Shown: positions 56,336 through 64,000 of the stretch, piece by piece
Layout: each line of letters begins with the position of its first letter
Numbering within the stretch: the first letter of the stretch is position 1
Source of the DNA: Mytilus californianus
Taxonomy: Eukaryota; Mollusca; Bivalvia; Mytilida; Mytilidae
Direction of reading: 5' to 3'
DNA: 64,000 nucleotides
Assembly (NCBI RefSeq): GCF_021869535.1
Contig: NW_026262712.1
Coordinates: 68,232,100 to 68,296,099, forward strand
The notes under the pieces: model-generated
The model's database searches: none
What the model was told of the DNA's origin: nothing
What the model saw: only the letters and a program-made list of their open reading frames with translations
Program-made: the position numbers and the translations under genes

Positions 56336-56639
56336 CATATATAAAGTATATATAATAAGTATGTTATCGAAATTTTTCTAGCACTCCAGGCACATCACGA
56401 TTTTCTCGCATAGGAATTTGCGAACAAACCTTTGTAAAATTATGTAGTAAAACAGATGAAATCATACTATATTTATAAAACAAAAATTGACAAATAGAAT
56501 GTAATCATTTTTGTTTCAAACATGTGAAATAGCCAATAATAATAAAAAAAAAACCCGGTAAAACTCGCTATTATTACAAAAATATCCACTATAACATGCA
56601 AAATTAGAAAAAAAACCAGGATCAATTTAGAATTGGAAC

Positions 56640-56735
56640 AACAGAGAGAATACAGGGATTCGAACCTAAACCAACAAATCCCTATCTTTAACTCATTGAT
56701 TTTAACCATGCTAACCTCGCGGCTACCAACTCATA
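56640..56735 (-). ncRNA. tRNA-like / SINE-like module, minus strand
   Basis: The minus strand reads GGTAGCCGCGAGGTTAGCATGG (A-box side) and ~45 bases later GGTTCGAATCCC, a perfect B box. The anticodon arm is expanded and does not pair as a tRNA. It is most likely a tRNA-derived SINE head or tRNA pseudogene. Confidence 0.45.
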
Positions 56736-56854
56736 CTATACGACTGCCTATTGTGTCTATATAAAGGTACAAGCCCTGTGTGTCCGATGAACCGATGTAT
56801 ATTAGATGTTCATTTAAATATATAAAATAGACATCTATAGTGTAACCCATTGGT

Positions 56855-56935
56855 AATTGAGAGGTTTCGTCGATGTGTTGATGTCAGTCACACATAACAG
56901 ATTTCAAGGAAGGGTTCGATTCCCAGTGAAGGCAT
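56855..56935 (+). ncRNA. tRNA-like / SINE-like module, plus strand
   Basis: TTGGTAATTGAGAGG followed ~45 bases later by GGGTTCGATTCCC (B box). The A box is imperfect. It faces away from the module at 56640-56735, about 120 bases apart. Confidence 0.4.
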
Positions 56936-57261
56936 ATATAAATTACAAAACATAAAGGTAAGTTTTTAAATTAATTCCATTAGTGAACAGAAATCAGTAA
57001 ATTAGCCAATTCAAACTTCATGAAATTAAGCACACAAAGGAAACAATTGAATATAGTTTGGTGAGTCAATTTCAGCGGCAGATTTAGGAAGCGTTGATTC
57101 TAGAAAAAGAATCCACGGTAAATGAATAGGCTGACGTCACCACAATGGTTTAAACTTTTTGCATATCGTATTTGAGTTCACTGTCACAATATTCAATGTC
57201 TGTGTTATTTTATCGAAATGTAATTAAGTAATGTATATTGAAAAGTTACGTGATAGATAAC

Positions 57262-57320
57262 ACGATACATGAAATAACTTTCACTGGACGTTAAGCAACA
57301 AACAATCAATCAATCAACAC
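57262..57320 (+). repeat. Dispersed repeat tail with (AATC)n
   Basis: CACTGGACGTTAAGCAACAA followed by AATCAATCAATCAA. I recall this combination as frequent in bivalve genomes. Only the tail is present. Confidence 0.35.
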
Positions 57321-57784
57321 AAAATAATATGATTGAAATAATGTTTTCATTACTATACAATTTTACATGAATGCCCGAAAGCACAATTGAGAAAACAGTC
57401 GTGAAAAACTATAGCTACAAAGCATGTAGGGATATCTGGTAATCCGATAGAGTGAGCTTATACCGAAACGCATTTAATCGTTCTCGTTTTATTTCAAGGG
57501 TGAAGGTCGGTAATGACAAAAATGTGGTTACATCACGTTACACGTGAGTATTGTGATACACTCGTCTATTAACGATTGTCCTATAGTTATCGCGACAGTT
57601 AAAAACATTTTAGTTAAGAATGCAAATAATCAGACTAATCAATTTATATTAAATAAATTTTGTTGTCTAAAGTCTTTAGAAATGTTCATCAGATGCAAAC
57701 AAGTTTAGATATCTTACATATATGCATAGCTGTCGACCGCAGAGGTTTGAAGTTTGTTATTATTTTATATCCTTTGCATATAAA

Positions 57785-58045
57785 ATATGGAGATGGGGAT
57801 TGATTACCAATGAGACATATATCTACTAAAGTTCGAATGAAGTGGATGTTAGCATGAAAACCGTACGGCCTTCAACATTGAGAAAAATCCATACCGTATA
57901 GTCGGCTATAAATGGCCCCGACATGGAAAATATGAAACAGTTCAATTGAGTGAACTAACGGCCTTATTTTTAACAAAACAATTTACGAAAAAAACAAATA
58001 TGACAGACATGAACCAAAGACAACCAATGAATTACAGGCTCCTGT
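57785..58045 (-). repeat. Dispersed repeat family A, reverse, short copy
   Basis: CCAATGAGACATATATCTAC, AACCGTACGGCCTTCAACAT, CCATACCGTATAGTCGGC, AAATGGCCCCGACATGG and CAACCAATGAATTACAGGCTCC. It abuts the longer copy at 58050, giving a head-to-tail pair. Confidence 0.8.
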
Positions 58046-58049
58046 CTTG

Positions 58050-58610
58050 GTAGAGGCTTATAAAGAATGTGGCGGGGTTAGTGAAATAAGCAGATATGGT
58101 ATGATTGCCAATGAGACGACTTTCCACCGTTCAAATGAAGTGGATGTAAGCTATATGGGCAACCGTACGACCATCAACAATGCGATAACCCCATATCGTA
58201 TAGTCAACTTTACAAGGCCCCGATATGAAAAATGTGAAACAATTCAATTGAGAAAAACTAACGGCATAATTTATAACAAAACAATTTACGAAAAACAAAT
58301 ATGACAGATTTGAACCAACGACAACCACTGAACTACAGGCTCTGTGCTTTGGACAAGCACACCAGGAAACATGTTTGAAGGCACCCAATCCTCCCCTAAC
58401 ATGAGACAGTTGTAAAACAGCACAACATATGTACAAACTATAAAATTTAGTTGATAAGGGCTGACCTCATCAGATCGTTACAAAACCTAAAAGGATCTAA
58501 CAAAACACACAGACCGGACGTGATAGGGTATATATACATCCCCACTATATAAAAAACACAAAGTATAGATCTGAGAGTACTCGTAGTTACTGACAGCTAG
58601 TTAATAGCCA
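58050..58610 (-). repeat. Dispersed repeat family A, reverse, full-length copy
   Basis: It runs from GATATGGTATGATTGCC through ACAAGGCCCCGATATG, ACCACTGAACTACAGGCTC, AGGCACCCAATCCTCC, GCTGACCTCATCAGATCG and CAGACCGGACG to CTGACAGCTAGTTAATAGCC. The order is the mirror of 37140-37705. Frames on both strands are shadows of the repeat. Confidence 0.8.
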
Positions 58611-58679
58611 ATTAAAACTAATAAAATAATCATGTATCTAAGACTAAAATATCATTAACTTTTGCAATAAAACATATGC

Positions 58680-59350
58680 AATAGTGGAATTAATTATTTT
58701 TGGAGTGTAAAAAATTCTTTGGATGTTTTAGATAAATTACGTGCTTTTGGTGGTCCTTTTGATTCGAATGACAGTTTTGACTTTTCCACTCTTTATACTA
58801 CACTTTATCATAACCTTTTCAAAAACATTTTTTTCCTATTTATTTAAATGGTCGTTTGCAAAAATCTTATTGCAAATTTATTTGCTGCAACTCATAGAAA
58901 GTCTTTTTGTCTAAAGAGAAAGGTAAATATGCTAGATATACTTACTGGGTGTGTGATGCTATGATTAAAGTTGTAAATATTCTTCTTGGCAATATCTATG
59001 TTCGCTTCGGCAACAAAGTGTATCGACAGGTTGTAGGTATTCATATTGGCACCAATTGGGCCCTTTAATAGCAGACTTATTTCTGTATTGTTATGAATCA
59101 CAGTTTTTGACAAAACTCAGTAAGGAACCGTCTAATTCAATTTAGTTGATAAATTTAACAACACTTAACGTTAAATTATTAATATTTTCTTGTTGAATTA
59201 GCATGAATTCTCTATATATAATGCCGAAAAGGAACTTACTTTGAATAAAGCAAATATTAACAGTCCTTTCATGAATGTAGATTATTCAGTTTCACACGGG
59301 AAAACTATACAAAAAATTACGACAAAAGTGTCGTATTTTGTTCCATATTG
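58680..59350 (+). pseudogene. Penelope-like reverse transcriptase relic, plus strand
   Basis: Successive pieces in different frames read NSLDVLDKLRAFGGPFDSND, FDFSTLYTTLYHNLFKNI, then VVNILLGNIYVRFGNKVYRQ, VVGIHIGTNW, LIADLFLYCYESQFLTKLS, and later LTLNKANINSPF. The order FSTLYTTL - RFGNKVYRQ - GI-IGTN - ADLFLYCYE is that of the same reverse transcriptase class as 51560-52226, but of another subfamily. At least three frame changes and a deletion of the YxDD block make it dead. The sequence after ~59355 continues as the family A-like 3' words TCTGATAAGTCAAGCC. Confidence 0.65.
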
Positions 59351-59359
59351 TTAATTTAT

Positions 59360-59870
59360 TTTGTCGATCTGATAAGTCAAGCCTTTTCAACTTATTTTGA
59401 TAGCCTGTTTTTATGTTATCATATAAACAAAATCGATACTGTTCACTTTAAAGTAAACGAACCAATTCTAAAAAGTAATATTCGATAATGAAACATGATG
59501 ATAATTGATGTTTAAAAAAAACACAGAAAGTTGCCTAAAACAATAAGCGAGCAGAATCTGATTCAAGTCTTTAACATATAGTACATGCGTTGCCTTTCAA
59601 AAAGTTAATGCATAATTATAAGAACCAGAAAAACAACTTAATTTATGTTGGCCCTTTTAATCGAGCCAATCTTATATCGTTGATTCCATATGCATGTTTT
59701 TGTGAATCATCTGTCTATTTAGGAATTCACAAGTATCATATAACATTTTATTGGTACCTTCCAGGACAGCATTTTCTTAATGTCTTTGAAAAACAGGCTT
59801 TAAGCGTTCCCAATGTAGCTAAATCCAGAAAAGCGCTTCAAACGCATTAAATTCATTATGTGTTGTTTTC
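59360..59870 (+). repeat. Direct repeat, left copy (partner at 61675-62090)
   Basis: Shared words in order: CTGATxAGTxAAGCCTTTTTCAA (with gaps), TTGCCTTTCAAAAAGTT, GATTATA/CATAATTATA, TTGAGCCAATCTT, CACAAATATCA and TTTATTGGTA. The copies are diverged and 2.3 kb apart, both attached to retroelement 3' sequence. An 86-codon frame here is not supported as a gene. Confidence 0.6.
59804..59845 (+). ncRNA. Relic of a hammerhead-type motif
   Basis: Stem I GCGTT (59804-59808) pairs with AACGC (59841-59845). GAAA (59828-59831), the palindromic stem III AAGCGCTT and the cut-site C are intact. The first core box is CCAATGT instead of CUGANGA, so it cannot be active. Confidence 0.5.
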
Positions 59871-60080
59871 ATTTTTATAGCACTGGATCGATACCTCGGC
59901 TAACCTTTCTTAAATTGTCCGTCTATAAACTTTGAAATCATATAGAAACTAAGGTTTTGACTCCCTCAGGCAAAGTCGACCTTAGATGGATATGGCTATT
60001 TGTTTATGTCCATTTTGGTTATATAGCTCTTTAACTTTTTCGGTTCCTATATAGCATTGGCTTTCAAATATTCGGCTTTG

Positions 60081-60124
60081 GGCGCTCCTGATGAAGGTAA
60101 ATCCAGACAAGCGCTGCGGATGGA
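60081..60124 (+). ncRNA. Relic of a hammerhead-type motif
   Basis: CTGATGA (60088-60094) is intact, but the second box reads GACA instead of GAAA, stem III is AAGCGCTG, and stem I has mismatches. Inactive. Together with the relics at 52692 and 59804 it implies a common ancestor with a complete hammerhead. Confidence 0.5.
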
Positions 60125-60194
60125 TGAAATTTATAACGTGTTGTTATATTTTACTGGCATTCCCTTTTCAAAAATCATTTTCTTTTGATACATC

Positions 60195-61215
60195 TATACA
60201 TTATCCTTTATTTAATAAATCCAGTAAATAAAGACTGAAATTTGTCATGTTGATTTCCGAAATCATTAACATGTATATGATATGACAGTTCATCAACAGT
60301 TCATTCAGAGAACCAGTTGAACGAATATGTGTAGACTGTTTTCACTGTAATAGATAAAAAACAAAACAGCCAGATTCAAGCCAAAATGCAGAATACTTAT
60401 TGCAAAGCAGTTTTTACAAATAGTTGTGATATTTGTTAATAAATAGATTTTATCGTCAAAATTAGCAGTTATCATACTGCTTTACAGCTGTAAACAGGAA
60501 TGATGATAAAAAATCGCGATGTCCCTTACTCTCCAAATGCTCACTATAAGTGAATTCTTTAAAGACCTGTTAGGGATTTTTCATATTTCCAACCCTTCAA
60601 TTTGAAATGTAGGTTTGGAGGTTCCTCAAATATGTTGTACATGTAATTTCAAAATTATGCATCTTAACTCCTAGATTAAACATTAATGAATGCGAATTTT
60701 GCTCTGTTAAATTTGTTGTTCTGTTTTTGGCATAAACCGAAATTTTTATGGTCATTCCTTTTGTAAATATCACTTTCCTTAAATACATATAAACAGGAAA
60801 CTAGTTTACAATACTGCATAAAAAGATAAAGGAAACTACATTAACATGCATTTTACGTGGTTTTTATTTCAAATATCGCTATAGAGAAAAATAGTGCTAT
60901 TGTCCTTTATTTAACAAATCCCGGAAATAGACCCTGAAATGAGATATGACTTGCGCTTTTTATTACTGACATCTTTTAAATATGACAGTTGATCAACAGT
61001 TCATTCAGTGAACCCGTTGAACCATTTTTCCAATATGTGTAGATTGTTTTCCCTAATTCATACACCAGATTTTCACCGCAACCCCCAAAAAAACCCACCG
61101 GATTCAAGCCATAATGCAGAGTACTTATTGCAAAACATTTTTACAAATAATTGCGATATTTGTTAATAAAAAGGTTTTATCGTCAAAATTAGCAGATATC
61201 CCACTGCTTTATAGT
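60195..61215 (+). repeat. Diverged tandem duplication, ~710 bp apart
   Basis: Bases 60195-60495 and 60905-61215 share TCCTTTATTTAA, CATCAACAGTTCATTCAG, AATATGTGTAGA, GATTCAAGCC, TACTTATTGCAAA and TTTTATCGTCAAAATTAGCA in order. Non-coding. Confidence 0.7.
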
Positions 61216-61674
61216 TACTCGATTTCGAGGTTACTTAGTCTTTACCATAGGTAAGCAGGAATTTTATCAATTTCTTCTGTCAAAGATGTCCTGTCTAATT
61301 TATATGCTCATATTACGAACGTAATATCTGATCTTTATCTTTAAGGTGATGATGTTTATAGAGCACATAAATTTAGATCCTATCCGGTTAAATCTATCGA
61401 TCCTTTAAATAAAGTTATTTATAAGTGTTATTAATCTAACAATGTAATAAGATCTATGAATATTGTTTTTAGCGGTACAAACATGAATTTTGAAATAAAC
61501 TTTCAATTAAGTCCATTTGATGTGTACTGATTAATATTTCAGTCTGAGATACATGATAACTTTATTAGCTGTAACTGACTTTGCATTAGCCACCAGTAAA
61601 TGTGAGTACTTTCCTATCGGTACTTTGTGTCATAAGTCTTTTTGTAAGTAGTTTTGTTTGTGTTCTTTGTGTCA

Positions 61675-62090
61675 ATCTGATGAGTTAAGCCTTTTTCAAC
61701 TAATTTGTATAGCATGTTCTTATTTTGTTTTATAAACAAACCCGGTATATTTTACTTTGAATTAGATCATCCAATGCAGTTATCAAAGGTAATATACGAT
61801 AAAAATACGTGCTGATATTTATGTTTGTTTTATTTTTCTTAAAAACACAGAGACTTTTGTAAAACATTTATAAAAGAGAGAAGAATCCATTTTAAGTCTA
61901 TAACAGTTATTTCGTTTGTTGCCTTTCAAAAAGTTGACTACATGATTATATTAACCGGAAATTCAACCAAATGTATGCTGGCTCTTTTTATTGAGCCAAT
62001 CTTTTGCCATAGTTTGCATGTTTGTTGTGAAGCAACTGTCTTTGAATGAACGCACAAATATCACAAAACAGTTTATTGGTATTATTTGAA
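61675..62090 (+). repeat. Direct repeat, right copy (partner at 59360-59870)
   Basis: See the left copy. The upstream part (61561-61670, CAGTAAATGTGAGTACTTTC) matches the start of family A at 37160-37190. Confidence 0.55.
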
Positions 62091-62219
62091 ATTCTCATGT
62101 CTGAGTACAATTCTGTGACTACATCTTTTGGTGTCTTCCAAATTGTTTCACATTTTAAATAAGCTTTGTAAATGCGATGCAATCGGAAAAGATGTTTGTT
62201 TGATAATTGCGGAGTTTAA

Positions 62220-62500
62220 ATATAAAAAAAGGAGAGGTGGTATGATTGCCAATGAGACAACTATCCACCAAAGTTCAAATGATGTGAATGTAATCAATTA
62301 TAGGCAACCGTACGGCCTTCAACAATGTGAAAAACCCATAACGTATAGTCGGCTATATAAAAGGCCCCGACATGTGGAATATGAAACAATTCAATTGAGA
62401 AAACTAACCTTATTTATAACAAAACAATATACGAAAATCAAATATGACAGACATGAACCAACGACAACCACTGAACTACAGGCTCCTGACTTCAAAACTA
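62220..62500 (-). repeat. Dispersed repeat family A, reverse copy
   Basis: GGAGAGGTGGTATGATTGCC, AACTATCCACCAAAGTTC, GGCAACCGTACGGCCTTC, TATAAAAGGCCCCGACATG and CAACCACTGAACTACAGGC. It is well preserved. The 140-codon frame across it is a shadow. Confidence 0.85.
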
Positions 62501-62559
62501 TTGTTTATGACAAACGTGACTATTTCTACTTTAAAATTGCCAACTTCTAATTTCTAATT

Positions 62560-63435
62560 AGCAACAACCATCTGCCCCATTGTATAACGTTTGCATATTC
62601 TCTAACTATTTGAACAATTAACAGGATGTGCACCTAATACAAAATCTACTCTCAACAGAGTTAATAGAAAGTATTGCAAAAGTTTTACGGTCACCATCAC
62701 GAATTGGTTTAACGGTACGGTTTGTATGTGGTTCAGCTCAAAAGCGAATTTGTTTTGCGTAGATTTTTATGATTGTGATATTTTGAATGAGTGTATGGAT
62801 TCGCATGGCGGTAATGCACGCATAGAAAAAGACACTAACTCTGTCGACGCATCCATTCTTCATGCGATTCCCTCAGTTTTTGTTTATTACCTTGACTTCT
62901 AAATTCTTATTGAATTTTATTAGATTTGAACGTCAGTAAACCGCTGTTGCATTTAATGAAATTATATTTATTAAATCTACGAATTCGATTGGACAAATTT
63001 AAGTTTTAATAAAGTTGCAAAACTCAAAGTATAAGCTTGTGTTGCAAGACAGTCCGTTGTCTATGGCATTTGACTCGGAACAATTTGAATTAAAAAAAAA
63101 ATGATTTCGGAATATCTAAGTTTTACGATTAAGTTTTACTATCAGTAATTGTAATAGAAGTTTATAACTACAATGCTAATCTATGTGTTTCAAACTACAC
63201 AAATCCATGACTAAACCACAGGATTCAATATGATATAATTTTGAAGAAAAAAAAATTAAGTTAACTGGAATTATACCAATAATCACTAATCAAATGACTG
63301 AAAATAAAATCATATCATTAAACCGTACACTAATTATTTAAGTGATTCAATGAAACAATTATAAGGGACAAAACTAATAAAAATATACATTTTTTCTATA
63401 TATATATATATCTTGAAATTACTCATATGTATCTT
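62560..63435. other. AT-rich stretch, nothing recognised
   Basis: TA-run at ~63398-63410. No exon or repeat shared within the window. Confidence 0.35.
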
Positions 63436-63439
63436 GAAA

Positions 63440-63735
63440 AAGAGGGACGAAAGATACCAGAGGGACAGTCAAACTCATAGATCGAAAACAAACTGACAAC
63501 GCCATGGTCAAAAATAAAAAGACAAACAGACAAATAATAGTACAGACAAAACTGGGGGTGATCTCAGGTGCTCCGGAAAGGTAAGCAGATCCTGCTCCAC
63601 ATGTGGCACCGGTCGTGTTGCTTATGTTATTACAAATCCGGTAAATAGTCTAATTCGGTAAGTCACATTCGTGAAAAGGGATGTTATTGTAGTTACGACA
63701 TAAGGAAGATATCCCATATCATTTGTGAAACTACT
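63440..63735 (-). mobile_element. Penelope-like element, 3' end only
   Basis: It starts AAAGAGGGACGAAAGATACC exactly like 51261. It continues CATAGATCGAAAACAAACTG and GGTGCTCCGGAAAGGTAAGC, with a ~30 base deletion relative to that copy near 63545. It stops near 63735, before the coding part, so it is a 5'-truncated copy as expected from incomplete reverse transcription. Confidence 0.7.
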
Positions 63736-64000
63736 CCAAGTGCTCAAGTCTGGTTTTATGTTATATCTTATTTTCTTTAAGTAAAACTCTCTCTGATGCA
63801 TATATACAGGAATATAGTGTCATTTTGAATTCCGTAGAAAAAGACTTTAAAGTCCTAATACAGTCTGATAAAAACAAATGGTAAAGCAATACCAATAGCT
63901 GTAAACACTCAAGTAGTTAACAATACTATAAAAACAACTCATAATTAAATAGACTCTGCCAAGCTGATTGAGATTTATTCAAATTTATCAAAAAATTATT

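Noticed and set aside
58047..58436. Overlapping frames of 85 (plus) and 101 (minus) codons
   Set aside because: Both lie entirely in a family A copy.
62128..62550. Plus-strand frame of 140 codons
   Set aside because: It lies across a reverse copy of dispersed repeat family A and includes its standard words, so it is a shadow.
1..64000. Ribosomal RNA, operons, origins, integrative phage or plasmid features
   Set aside because: Nothing of this kind is visible; composition and element types are those of a metazoan nuclear genome.

Overview
This is eukaryotic, AT-rich, gene-poor DNA. It has no bacterial gene organisation, no RNA operon and no long open frame. The repertoire of dispersed repeats points to a marine bivalve, most likely a mussel (Mytilus or a close relative). 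It includes fragments of a Penelope-like reverse transcriptase, tandem-core elements with a CpG-rich trinucleotide head, and a very common block ending in ATACCACATCTTCTT. The species call is an inference from family resemblance, not from a search. Almost everything that can be supported here is a transposable element, a satellite, or a relic of one. I found only two weak candidates for single host exons (minus strand, 3511-3709 and 27425-27725) and recognise neither product.

Layout. Bases 80-2450 hold two satellites with ~165-170 bp monomers. Bases 2457-7000 hold reverse-transcriptase relics and two orphan coding-like stretches. Bases 7464-11572 hold two long inverted-repeat (foldback-type) elements. 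Bases 11.7-23.1 kb are a mosaic of tandem-core elements, two ~580 bp MITEs sharing one terminal motif, and a 318 bp hAT-type MITE nested in a tandem-core element with a clear 8 bp target duplication. Bases 24.5-25.3 kb hold a reverse-transcriptase element end and a block built from CATGCG palindromes.

Bases 26621-27228 are a complete miniature LTR element (TRIM). It has LTRs of ~176 bp, a primer-binding site, a polypurine tract and a CGTG target duplication. Its LTR contains a tRNA-like pol III promoter module, and a small foldback MITE sits inside the 5' LTR. Bases 28346-33402 are a tandem array of nine full 539 bp units plus a partial tenth. Every full unit carries what folds as a type I hammerhead ribozyme with an 8-nt self-complementary stem III, so this looks like a retrozyme-type array. 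Bases 34699-35524 are a textbook non-autonomous Helitron holding two further MITEs.

The right half has more of the same. There is a CACGTGAA-rich block at 35.96-36.4 kb, a pentanucleotide microsatellite at 40.15 kb, a tandem-core element at 42.2-43.3 kb, a perfect 90 bp inverted repeat at 45.84 kb, a 1,226 bp tandem duplication at 46.4-48.8 kb, a frameshifted reverse transcriptase at 51.3-52.2 kb, and a dense field of repeat copies from 57 to 64 kb. Three degenerate relics of a second hammerhead-type motif lie at 52.7, 59.8 and 60.1 kb.

The best candidates for new biology are (1) the 539 bp hammerhead array with dimeric higher-order structure and (2) the TRIM whose LTR carries a tRNA-like module. 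Foldback elements with subrepeat-built arms and the recurrence of ~160-170 bp monomers in unrelated tandem families come next.
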